Virus record (IMG/VR): IMGVR_UViG_3300024999_000221
Coordinates: 1 to 39,188 of that record
Length of the DNA: 39,188 nt
Direction: 5' to 3' (one strand)
Source: a virus
Under the pieces are notes generated by a model. The model was not told the DNA's origin and did no database searches. It was given only the letters and a program-made list of their open reading frames with translations. This document shows, one piece after another, positions 5,938 through 11,708 of this stretch. Position 1 is the stretch's first letter. Each line of letters begins with the position of its first letter. Made by a program: the position numbers and the translations under genes.

Positions 5938-6140
5938 ATTTTATCACGGTAATTTAATTCAATCCTCTCATTACCAAAATCGTTTTGCGTGCAATAAAGC
6001 TCATCAGCGTGAAGTTTGTCGGAGATAATTAAGCCATTTTGAACCACGCCGAAACAAGACGGGCATCCGCACCCGCTATCATCGCGAAATATCCGCTTTC
6101 CGATCCTTGCTGTGAACCATTTCAAAGTATGGTGGGTCAT
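5934..6140 (-). CDS. Conserved phage hypothetical protein, 68 aa
   Basis: The protein begins MTHHTLKWFTARIGKRIFRD and has a CGCPSC cluster followed by NGLIISDKLHADELYCTQND. This arrangement (basic start, Cys cluster, ISDKLHA, YRDK end) is one I recognise in many phages, without a known function. The start at 6140 is preferred because it overlaps the lysozyme stop as ATGA. Confidence 0.65.
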   Translation of the reverse strand: MTHHTLKWFTARIGKRIFRDDSGCGCPSCFGVVQNGLIISDKLHADELYCTQNDFGNERIELNYRDKI

Positions 6141-6598
6141 TTTTGTATTAACAAATAGCACGACCAAGGTTGAAACCCCCGTCTCTGATACATCTCAAAC
6201 GCCACATTCAAGTTATATTTCCAATTAAATAATTCCTCGTTATAAGGCGCATTAATTTGAGCAATACCTTGTGAAGGCCAACCTGTTATCGTAGCGTCTT
6301 GCCAATTAATGGCTTCCGACCGGAAGTTACTCTCACAAGCCACGATTTTAATCATCGTTTCGGCCTGATTGCCCCATAATACACGAATATAGGTCTTGAT
6401 GTCGTCTGATGGCGTGGCGGGGCGATTAGAGGCCATAGCCGGCATTTCTATCGGCGACCCTGCCTGCCAAGTTTCGTAATAATCTTTAGTTTCAGTTTTT
6501 AGAAGACGGCCGTTACTGATAACACTTATCCTTTCGCCTTCCGCTTTTAACGATAGAAGCAAAAAAAGCAAAAATATGAGGAATATCAATAAGACCAT
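6137..6598 (-). CDS. Lysozyme-like (SLT) peptidoglycan hydrolase with signal-anchor, 153 aa
   Basis: The first ~20 residues (VLLIFLIFLLFLLLSL) form an uninterrupted membrane segment, a signal peptide or anchor. The C-terminal ~70 residues have the lytic transglycosylase pattern: IVACESNFRSEAINW with the catalytic Glu, then GWPSQGIAQINAPY, then FEMYQRRGFQPWSCY. This would cleave the glycan backbone in the periplasm or outside. ATG 6598 is taken as start; a TTG five codons upstream is the alternative. The gene is part of the lysis cluster. Confidence 0.75.
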   Translation of the reverse strand: MVLLIFLIFLLFLLLSLKAEGERISVISNGRLLKTETKDYYETWQAGSPIEMPAMASNRPATPSDDIKTYIRVLWGNQAETMIKIVACESNFRSEAINWQDATITGWPSQGIAQINAPYNEELFNWKYNLNVAFEMYQRRGFQPWSCYLLIQK

Positions 6599-6644
6599 CC
6601 TTCCGGTGCGCAATAAAATATGTCATTAAATTAAGTTATAGTAT

Positions 6645-6869
6645 TTAGTTTTTTACAATCTTGGAATGATCGTAAAGGCCGGACGCTGTCAGGCCGAATA
6701 TAACGCCTTTCACCGCTCCTTCAACCGACAATCCCGAAAGGATTATCCCTCCGACAATCCCGAAAAACAAGGAAATCAACGGCGTATATTTATCGTTGAT
6801 GTATCCTTTCATCATCTGGGTTAGTCCGATGACTAATCCGATGGCTACCGCGTCGTCAATGTATTGCAT
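6645..6869 (-). CDS. Holin-like membrane protein, 74 aa
   Basis: There are two to three hydrophobic segments (AVAIGLVIGLTQMM; YTPLISLFFGIVGGIILSGL; GAVKGVIFGLTASGLY) and a charged C-terminus (DHSKIVKN), the topology of small phage holins. It lies directly upstream of the lysozyme gene, where a holin would be expected to time release of the enzyme. The leader contains one copy of a repeated hairpin (6878-6905). Confidence 0.65.
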   Translation of the reverse strand: MQYIDDAVAIGLVIGLTQMMKGYINDKYTPLISLFFGIVGGIILSGLSVEGAVKGVIFGLTASGLYDHSKIVKN

Positions 6870-6877
6870 AATTATTT

Positions 6878-6905
6878 GCTAATTCGCATTTTAGCGTGTT
6901 ATTTG
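6878..6905 (-). repeat. Repeated leader hairpin, copy 1
   Basis: The plus-strand sequence GCTAATTCGCAT followed by TTTAGCGTGTTATTTG is nearly identical to 7133-7162 (two single-base gaps). GCTAA/TTAGC forms a hairpin. The copy lies between the ATG of the holin-like gene and the end of the 74-aa gene, whose stop codon it contains. Confidence 0.65.
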
Positions 6906-7123
6906 CTAAGATTTATTTCAAGATCAACAATCTCAACTGGCTCCGGCTCTTCTTTCCCAGCGATAAATTGAGGCATTATAAAATGGACTTCTGGTGAACT
7001 TAATGTTTTTAATCTCACACCACACTCACACTCATAACTATCATCGCATTGATACCCTTTGTTTTTATCATCGCCTAATCCGCAACCACCTCCTGTGTGT
7101 TGGAATAAGTGTATATGTTTCAT
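6899..7123 (-). CDS. Small Cys/His-rich protein, 74 aa
   Basis: The N-terminal half has several metal-type residues (HIHLFQHTGGGCGLGD, then CDDSYECECGVRL), suggesting a zinc site. The C-terminal half is acidic and Pro-rich. It is not recognised. The gene is bracketed by near-identical hairpin repeats at 6878-6905 and 7133-7162, so it may be a mobile cassette. No Shine-Dalgarno sequence is visible at the start. Confidence 0.5.
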   Translation of the reverse strand: MKHIHLFQHTGGGCGLGDDKNKGYQCDDSYECECGVRLKTLSSPEVHFIMPQFIAGKEEPEPVEIVDLEINLSK

Positions 7124-7128
7124 AAAAT
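7100..7128 (+). promoter_or_regulatory. Plus-strand promoter candidate before the structured RNA
   Basis: TTGGAA (7100-7105), 17 bases, then TAAAAT (7123-7128): nine of twelve consensus positions. Initiation would fall near 7135, at the first hairpin of the structured segment. Chance matches of this quality occur in A+T-rich DNA, so this is only supportive. Confidence 0.3.
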
Positions 7129-7132
7129 TCCC

Positions 7133-7162
7133 GCTAAATTCGCATAGTTAGCGTGTTATTTG
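7133..7162 (-). repeat. Repeated leader hairpin, copy 2
   Basis: GCTAAATTCGCATAG followed by TTAGCGTGTTATTTG on the plus strand, matching 6878-6905. It lies directly upstream of the 74-aa gene and at the edge of the structured RNA segment. Confidence 0.65.
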
Positions 7163-7433
7163 TTTATAATCAATCTTACGGGCAAGCAGGTCAGTGCCTA
7201 TACCCGTAAAATCGCTGTCCCCAAGATTAACGCTTGGACGCTCGGCAAGAGATGACCGCTCTTGCCAGCAAACGCGCTAATTCTTAGTCATCGGACAGAA
7301 ACTTCTAAGATATACGCGAAGCAAGTAATATTCCCAGTTATTCGCTGGCGGGGAAGGCGACCTGTTCGGCGACTCGCCACCCGCGCTAAGGGTTGGATTC
7401 CCCCGTCAGTGAACAAATCTAATCTTGTTTTTT
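7135..7433 (+). ncRNA. Candidate structured noncoding RNA with long-range and pseudoknot pairing
   Basis: This ~295-base gene-free segment is ~53% G+C in a ~40% genome and folds densely. Perfect stems are 7176-7182/7203-7209, 7221-7225/7233-7237, 7244-7251/7259-7266, 7282-7287/7305-7310, 7356-7360/7374-7378 and 7379-7382/7390-7393. A 10-bp closing helix joins 7158-7167 to 7409-7418, and 7347-7353 pairs with 7401-7407. CTGTCC (7215-7220) can pair with GGACAG in a hairpin loop (7293-7298), and loop GGTCA (7189-7193) with loop TGACC (7253-7257). Several hairpins have 7-base loops. The wobble pairs are G-U only if the RNA is read from the plus strand, and a T-run follows at 7428-7433. It is not recognised as tRNA, tmRNA or RNase P. 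Confidence 0.55.
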
Positions 7434-7604
7434 GTCATACATTGAATCAATAAGAGTGAGAACTTGTTTTTTCGTTCCATCAAATACTGTTTGAGCGACA
7501 AAATCAGCAATGCCGGAATCTTGTCCTTTAACGCCCACCTTTGGCTTTGACATCGCCTCAACCTTTTCCTTTAGTTCATCAAGCTCCTTTTGATACTTTT
7601 TCAT
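7419..7604 (-). CDS. Small helical protein, 61 aa
   Basis: The protein begins with a charged coiled-coil-like segment (MKKYQKELDELKEKVEAM) and ends DSMYDKKQD. It is not recognised. It lies in the lysis cluster between a small membrane-protein gene and the structured RNA segment, whose plus-strand T-run overlaps the end of this gene. Confidence 0.5.
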   Translation of the reverse strand: MKKYQKELDELKEKVEAMSKPKVGVKGQDSGIADFVAQTVFDGTKKQVLTLIDSMYDKKQD

Positions 7605-7618
7605 ACTCTGAATATTTT

Positions 7619-7658
7619 AAAAATAAGCCGGCGATACCAAGATGCTTTGGCGGGCTTC
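7619..7658 (-). terminator. Weak terminator-like hairpin
   Basis: On the minus strand AAGCC pairs with GGCTT around an inner CCAA/TTGG stem, followed by ATTTTT. It separates the 48-aa membrane-protein gene from the 61-aa gene. Stem strength is modest. Confidence 0.35.
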
Positions 7659-7661
7659 AGC

Positions 7662-7808
7662 TTAAGAAAATAATAATAATATTGATAAAATAATTCCAGC
7701 ACACATCACCCAATAATCAATCTTAAAAGGAGTTCTTCTTAACTGTCCCTGTCTTATTCCGTACAATACACAAATAGTAAACATAATTATTCCTATTATT
7801 TCTTTCAT
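7662..7808 (-). CDS. Two-pass small membrane protein, possible holin or antiholin, 48 aa
   Basis: Two hydrophobic segments (IIGIIMFTICVLYGI and VMCAGIILSILLLFS) flank a basic loop (RQGQLRRTPFKIDY). The gene lies immediately after the M23 peptidase gene in the same unit, a typical holin or antiholin position. A second holin-like gene is at 6645-6869. The start ATG at 7808 has an A+T-rich leader without a Shine-Dalgarno sequence. Confidence 0.5.
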   Translation of the reverse strand: MKEIIGIIMFTICVLYGIRQGQLRRTPFKIDYWVMCAGIILSILLLFS

Positions 7809-7827
7809 ATTTTGCGTCTTTTTTTGT

Positions 7828-8553
7828 TTATTTAATTACGCCTTCTAATTCAATCTTTGCGTCTGTTTCAACAACATCCGCCCAGCTGGCCAGTTCTTCG
7901 CCGATCAAGTCTCCCATTGCTTCCGCGCTAATCCAGTAATAGTGGCTATTGATAACGGCATAAATGGCGTTTCGGTTTTTTTCCTTGACAAGTTTAAGTT
8001 TCATATTTAATAATTTCATCGGGTCAATGTATCCATTCACGATATTGTTTATTACCGAAAACGAATAACCCGATGAATAGCTTATTTGATAAGTATTCGG
8101 TTTAACATCGGTTAGATACCTTACTCCGAAATGAAGATGGACTCCTTTACCGGCTGGAGCGTTTCCCCAGAACGAAGTGGAATTGCTCACCACGAAACCG
8201 GAGTTACTTTCCATTCCCAAATAAGTTTCACCGCCTTTCACTTTATCGCCGACCTTTACCAGCATATCTTCTCTCAAATGTCCGTAAATAGTTTCAATAT
8301 ATTTATCGTCAATCTTATCCGATACAACTCTGATATGATGACCATATCCTTTAGGAGCGTTGTAAACCTCAACCACCTTCCCGTCGTGCGCCGCTACCAC
8401 CAAATCGCCGTCGTAAGTGCCGATGTCTATGCCATTATGGAAAGCGATTCCGGCATATAAAGTATATAGGGGGGGGTTTTCGCCGTACCATTGAAATACA
8501 TTCCCTTCCGGCCATTTTTCAAGTTTTGCGTTTGGAAGCGGGTTTTTGAGCAT
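7828..8553 (-). CDS. M23-family metalloendopeptidase (endolysin or virion peptidase), 241 aa
   Basis: The zinc-binding motifs of the M23/LytM family are present: HNGID (H39, D43) and HLH (139-141), with YGHL at 90-93. Such enzymes cut peptide cross-links of peptidoglycan. A C-terminal ~60-residue domain (KEKNRNAIYAVINSHYYW) may bind the cell wall. There is no signal peptide, so a holin would be needed for release. ATG 8553 is chosen because it lies about ten bases after the predicted start of transcription from the promoter at 8570-8598 and because the domain begins soon after. With the SLT gene, both glycan and peptide bonds are attacked. Confidence 0.85.
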   Translation of the reverse strand: MLKNPLPNAKLEKWPEGNVFQWYGENPPLYTLYAGIAFHNGIDIGTYDGDLVVAAHDGKVVEVYNAPKGYGHHIRVVSDKIDDKYIETIYGHLREDMLVKVGDKVKGGETYLGMESNSGFVVSNSTSFWGNAPAGKGVHLHFGVRYLTDVKPNTYQISYSSGYSFSVINNIVNGYIDPMKLLNMKLKLVKEKNRNAIYAVINSHYYWISAEAMGDLIGEELASWADVVETDAKIELEGVIK

Positions 8554-8569
8554 ATTTTCTATTTTTAAA

Positions 8570-8598
8570 ATGATAGCATAAAAAGAGTAAAAAAGCAA
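8570..8598 (-). promoter_or_regulatory. Promoter of the lysis and DNA-metabolism unit
   Basis: TTGCTT (8593-8598), 17 bases, then TATCAT (8570-8575) on the minus strand. Initiation near 8563 gives a leader of about ten bases. It follows directly after the strong terminator of the late structural unit. Confidence 0.5.
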
Positions 8599-8618
8599 TC
8601 AAATTGGGGATAACTTTT

Positions 8619-8694
8619 AAAAGAAAAAGAGAAAGTTTTAAAATCATATTTAACGGCAAAGTGAATTTGTTCCGTTATGATTTTAACTTTCTCT
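8619..8694 (-). terminator. Strong intrinsic terminator ending the structural unit
   Basis: Long arms 8628-8637 (AGAGAAAGTT) and 8685-8694 extend through AAAATCAT and TAACGG to give a stem of roughly 22 pairs with small bulges. The minus-strand side ends in TTTTTCTTTT. It closes the transcript coming from the tail and zinc-ribbon genes. Confidence 0.75.
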
Positions 8695-8736
8695 TTCAAG
8701 TTTCTGACAAGTCCGCAGTCATCGCTGACGGACGAG

Positions 8737-8934
8737 TCAATAACCGTATTTGTGTCTGGGAGGCGGAGCGTCTGAAGGGGGATTTTTGTTAAGTTTCTTA
8801 TTAAAAAGAGTAAGAGAATCATATTTAGAACCGCAACTAACGCAAGAAACTTGATAGAAAAATCCCGTAGCGAATTCTTTGATTGTCGTGCAAATGTAAA
8901 GAAACCCCCCGCATTTTGGACATCTATTTTCCAT
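8737..8934 (-). CDS. Zinc-ribbon protein, 65 aa
   Basis: Two CxxC pairs (C5-C8 and C31-C34: RCPKCGGFL and SCVSCGSKY) form a rubredoxin-like zinc ribbon. The tail is Pro-rich (NKNPPSDAPPPRHK). The start at 8934 is set by an unusually perfect Shine-Dalgarno sequence, AAAGGAGGTGAT, just upstream, inside the end of the preceding gene. It is probably a nucleic-acid- or protein-binding accessory factor; the target is unknown. Confidence 0.65.
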   Translation of the reverse strand: MENRCPKCGGFLYICTTIKEFATGFFYQVSCVSCGSKYDSLTLFNKKLNKNPPSDAPPPRHKYGY

Positions 8935-9109
8935 CAAAATCACCTCCTTTAATGAAATCATCTCGGCAAGTTGGACAGAATATGTCTCGCCAAAGAACTT
9001 TGTATAAATGCAAAATTAGTCGTTTCTGATATTCGTTTATCTCAATCCAGCCGCTATGTTTTTTTACCTTTTTGCAATATAAACATCTCATCATTATAAT
9101 TTCTTGCAT
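8924..9109 (-). CDS. Zinc-ribbon protein, 61 aa
   Basis: Two CxxC pairs (C9-C12 and C45-C48: RCLYCKKV and FCPTCRDD) again make a zinc ribbon. The ATG at 9109 has GAAAGGAGG seven bases upstream; the ATG at 9115 would be too close to it. It overlaps the next zinc-ribbon gene by 11 bases. The function is not recognised. Confidence 0.6.
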   Translation of the reverse strand: MQEIIMMRCLYCKKVKKHSGWIEINEYQKRLILHLYKVLWRDIFCPTCRDDFIKGGDFDGK

Positions 9110-9275
9110 TTTCATTCCTCCTTTCTATGTCATTATCTCTGCCAAACTTTCTCATTTTTCTTTCCACCCGCCAGACTTGGAAACGAAGCCAAGAGCATTC
9201 ACATTTCAAACACCAATTGATTAGCTTGCGATCAGCTATCAGAACTCTTTTTTTTATGCAAATACCTTTTAGCAT
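9054..9275 (-). CDS. Small basic protein, 73 aa
   Basis: The protein starts MLKGICIKKRVLIADRKLIN after a strong AAAAGGAGG site, which decides the start at 9275. It has a C-x-C pair (NWCLKCECSW) and a very basic body (RVERKMRKFGRDND). Its last 18 codons overlap the following zinc-ribbon gene by 56 bases, more than elsewhere in the genome. The true 3' end may therefore differ, or overlapping frames are really used. Confidence 0.45.
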   Translation of the reverse strand: MLKGICIKKRVLIADRKLINWCLKCECSWLRFQVWRVERKMRKFGRDNDIERRNENARNYNDEMFILQKGKKT

Positions 9276-9355
9276 AAATCCTCCTTTTTGGTTGATTGTT
9301 AAAGTGCTTTTAAAGAGAGACGGGATCGATGCCACCTCCCTTTAAAAACAAATGA

Positions 9356-9496
9356 TTATCGCTTCCAATACTTCGTCCAATCTTCTTTTCTTTTGGTTTC
9401 GGATTCTCTTTTAATTCTTCTCAATAATTGCCTCTTGCCCAGCTTATATTGCAGTCGTTCCAATTCGTCTATGATTTTGATGATGAGTTTTATCAT
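9356..9496 (-). CDS. Small basic coiled protein, 46 aa
   Basis: The frame begins MIKLIIKIIDELERLQYKLG and is almost entirely basic helix (KRQLLRRIKRESETKRK). Its ATG overlaps the stop of the upstream membrane-protein gene (ATGA), strong support for translation. The function is unknown. Confidence 0.5.
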   Translation of the reverse strand: MIKLIIKIIDELERLQYKLGKRQLLRRIKRESETKRKEDWTKYWKR

Positions 9497-9735
9497 TCTT
9501 TGAAAATTTGTTTATACATCAGTATCAATGAGCCGATGGCCGCTAAAATGCCCAAAAACCACATCAAAAGTTTTCTTGAATAATTTAATCCGTTAAACCA
9601 GTCTATCATCGGCTGGCTCTTTTCTTTGAAATCGTTTAAATCCTCTCGTAAAAGCATAATTTCCTCCTTGATTTGCAGGAGATTATGCTGTTCCATTTCG
9701 TGGCTGTGTTTTGATTCTATTTCGTGGAAACTCAT
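9493..9735 (-). CDS. Coiled-coil plus C-terminal membrane helix (XhlA-like), 80 aa
   Basis: A heptad-like segment (LLQIKEEIMLLREDLNDFKE) is followed by one C-terminal membrane helix (LLMWFLGILAAIGSLILMY) and a short basic tail. This matches the layout of XhlA-like phage membrane proteins linked to lysis. The start at 9735 overlaps the HNH gene by 53 bases; earlier starts lie inside that gene. Its distance from the M23 gene makes the lysis role uncertain. Confidence 0.5.
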   Translation of the reverse strand: MSFHEIESKHSHEMEQHNLLQIKEEIMLLREDLNDFKEKSQPMIDWFNGLNYSRKLLMWFLGILAAIGSLILMYKQIFKE

Positions 9736-10213
9736 CTTTTTTGTAGTTGAAAATTTTACTAAGGTAAGTATCTGTCGTTTTATGACAATCAATGCAAAGA
9801 GTTCTCCCATTGTCAATTGCAAATCTTAACTCAGGAAATAGCGCGAATGGCTTTATGTGGTCAGCGTGTAAAATAATCTTTACTCCTTTCCCGCTTCTCA
9901 TATTGCACCAAATGCAAGTATAGTTATCTCTTTCAAAAACTGCTTTTCTCCATAGTTTATATTCAAGAGATTTTCTTATTTTCTTATTTATTGGAGTTAT
10001 CCCTCCCTTCCAATTATAGTGTTTTTCTCCTTTTTGCCATTCACTCATCTTTCGTTTAGTTTCTTTAGAAAGTTTTTTACCTTTATTCCAAGCAGGATGT
10101 CCTCTCATTGCTAAACCAATTTTCCTTCTCGCTTCTTCTGAATGCTTATATCCCAAGGAATTAGTATTTCCTTTTTTTGATTCACTCATTTTCTTTCTTG
10201 TTTCATTAGTCAT
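9683..10213 (-). CDS. Free-standing HNH homing endonuclease with NUMOD3 motifs, 176 aa
   Basis: The N-terminus has repeated NUMOD3-type DNA-binding motifs (HSEEARRKIGLAMRG, residues 24-38; SKETKRKMSEWQKG, 49-62). The C-terminus has an HNH nuclease with zinc ligands C100, C103, C140 and C143 and active-site region HADHIKP (116-122) with N135. Such genes insert themselves between phage genes by cutting uninserted relatives. It sits between the ejection-protein gene and small late genes, next to a 12-bp palindrome at 10272-10301. Confidence 0.85.
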   Translation of the reverse strand: MTNETRKKMSESKKGNTNSLGYKHSEEARRKIGLAMRGHPAWNKGKKLSKETKRKMSEWQKGEKHYNWKGGITPINKKIRKSLEYKLWRKAVFERDNYTCIWCNMRSGKGVKIILHADHIKPFALFPELRFAIDNGRTLCIDCHKTTDTYLSKIFNYKKDEFPRNRIKTQPRNGTA

Positions 10214-10271
10214 ATTGCTTTTTTAGACGGGATGTGGTATAGAGAGGGTATGGTAGAAACTATTATTTTAG

Positions 10272-10301
10272 TGATATTTATAACCTTATTTATAAATATC
10301 A
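10272..10301 (-). repeat. Perfect 12-bp inverted repeat beside the HNH gene
   Basis: TGATATTTATAA (10272-10283) and TTATAAATATCA (10290-10301) are separated by six bases. It lies in the 96-base gap between the ejection-protein gene and the HNH gene. The arms are all A+T except one pair, and no T-run follows, so an operator or insertion-site role is as likely as a terminator. The gap also holds a 30-codon frame of doubtful value. Confidence 0.6.
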
Positions 10302-10309
10302 TAATCTTT

Positions 10310-11707
10310 CTATTTCCTCCCCATTAAGTTATTTATCAGTGTTATCACTGCCGTTTTACTAATTCTCCCAGCTGTGTCAGTCGGGATTTTATTTATCTTA
10401 GAGATAGCTTGAGCTATCCCAGTTCGTATTGCTGGCGATGTAATTCCTCGTTCCAAAACAATACCAGCAGTGCCACCCACAGCGGCTCTTTTTATTCTTT
10501 CTCCGGCACCTCCTTCCCCAGTCAACGCTCCAGTTACAGCCCCTCCCACGCCAAAGATTGAATCATATAATCCGAGCCCATATTTACTATCGGCTATACT
10601 GATAGCTCTCTTAACCGCCTTACTTGTCTCTATCCATTGAGACTCCCTCGCAAAATTATTCCCAGTTTTACTCACTCTTTTAATCATATCAGCCATTGCA
10701 CCATAAACAGCTCTCATTACTTTTACCTTTTCCGACGGTGTAGTTGAAAGCCATTTGCTATCGCCTATATAACTGCCAAGAGCGCTTCTTGATTCATTTA
10801 ATCCAATCCAATCTAATTGTTGAGCCGGCGCATTTTTCAAACTTGCAAGCGGAACTTCATCTATCATTTCAATTAGTTTGTCTTTCCCGAATAATTTACT
10901 CAAATCTCCTATCATAAGTTTTTGAAGAGCGGCACTTTTAACTTCTGGGTAAGTCGCGCCTCCTTCCACAGATTTTAATGCATTATTTATAATAGAGTTT
11001 TCTTGTTTGATTCCTTCTATGGCAGTTTTTTGAAAAGTGCCTAAATTACCCCATACTCCTTCTTTGACTAAAAAGTCTGATGGTGATTTCCCTGCCATTT
11101 TTATTTTTTGAGTAACTCTTAGTGCATTGTTATAAGTTGATTGCGGTGTTTTTTGAGCGAATGTTTTTAGTCCTTTGCCAATAACTCCAATAGTTCCTCC
11201 GATTGCCGCGCCAGTTAAACCAGCATAAAAAGCATTTTTGGCAGTTTCTTTCATTCCTCCGCCTTCAGCCATTGTTCTTGCCCCAGCGCCTAAAGCAGAA
11301 AGTCCGCCAAATTGTGTTGCTTTGCCAACAATAGTGGCCGCACCCTTCATTCCAAATGAAGCGATTGTTGAAGTAATAGCCCCCACATCTCCAGCTGTCT
11401 TGGCGATTCCTTTCCCAATAGTTCCACCTTGCGTTCTTAACGCTTGCGGTAAAGATTGCCCGGCTAAAAGCGAACCGCCAATTTCAGCGATGTTTTTTCC
11501 TCCGGTAAATCTTAAAATCTTTTCTCCGATTCCGGCGGCTTTTGAGAGCAAGTCTTTTTGCGGTTGAGATTGTTTCTCGTTTACTGTTTTTATTGCGCTT
11601 AACTTCCCTTGTTTTTGCATAGATTGAAAAACCTCCTCAATGTCTTTTTCGGTGGGAGTTCCTTCAAATTGCACTTTTACGCCATTTTCAAATTGAATTA
11701 TAGACAT
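10310..11707 (-). CDS. Internal virion / DNA ejection protein with glycine-rich membrane segments, 465 aa
   Basis: Residues ~60-190 hold Gly/Ala-rich hydrophobic stretches (IAEIGGSLLAGQSL, GLTGAAIGGTIGVIGKG). A second such region lies near the C-terminus (DSIFGVGGAVTGALTGEG). The middle is helical and charged. This is the composition of podovirus ejection proteins (P22 gp16/gp20, T7 gp15/gp16 analogues), which leave the virion and form a channel across the envelope. It is adjacent to a long Gln-rich coiled-coil protein, the usual partner. Assignment is from composition and context. Confidence 0.55.
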   Translation of the reverse strand: MSIIQFENGVKVQFEGTPTEKDIEEVFQSMQKQGKLSAIKTVNEKQSQPQKDLLSKAAGIGEKILRFTGGKNIAEIGGSLLAGQSLPQALRTQGGTIGKGIAKTAGDVGAITSTIASFGMKGAATIVGKATQFGGLSALGAGARTMAEGGGMKETAKNAFYAGLTGAAIGGTIGVIGKGLKTFAQKTPQSTYNNALRVTQKIKMAGKSPSDFLVKEGVWGNLGTFQKTAIEGIKQENSIINNALKSVEGGATYPEVKSAALQKLMIGDLSKLFGKDKLIEMIDEVPLASLKNAPAQQLDWIGLNESRSALGSYIGDSKWLSTTPSEKVKVMRAVYGAMADMIKRVSKTGNNFARESQWIETSKAVKRAISIADSKYGLGLYDSIFGVGGAVTGALTGEGGAGERIKRAAVGGTAGIVLERGITSPAIRTGIAQAISKINKIPTDTAGRISKTAVITLINNLMGRK

Positions 11708-11708
11708 A

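Noticed and set aside
7390-7402. GGG-TTGGATT-CCC resembling a tRNA T-arm
   Set aside because: The loop is TTGGATT rather than TTCGANT, and no acceptor, D or anticodon arms can be placed around it. tmRNA and RNase P signatures are also missing.
7270-7420. Fragments reminiscent of group I intron core (CTAAGATATA; GTTCACTGAC on the other strand)
   Set aside because: The fragments lie on opposite strands, no P3/P7 pairing fits, and no split gene flanks the segment.
7262-7453. A 63-codon plus-strand frame through the structured segment
   Set aside because: It has no ribosome site, its composition reflects the G+C-rich stems, and it runs antisense into a better-supported small gene.
8131-8460. 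Long plus-strand frames inside M23 and other genes
   Set aside because: All long plus-strand frames are antisense to genes with clear domain motifs or operon-like overlaps; none has its own ribosome site.
8565-8822. An 85-codon minus-strand frame across 8565-8822
   Set aside because: It spans the strong terminator and overlaps the zinc-ribbon gene in another frame.
9683-10213. HNH protein as the packaging-associated HNH of cos phages
   Set aside because: NUMOD3 repeats and its distance from the terminase genes favour a homing endonuclease.
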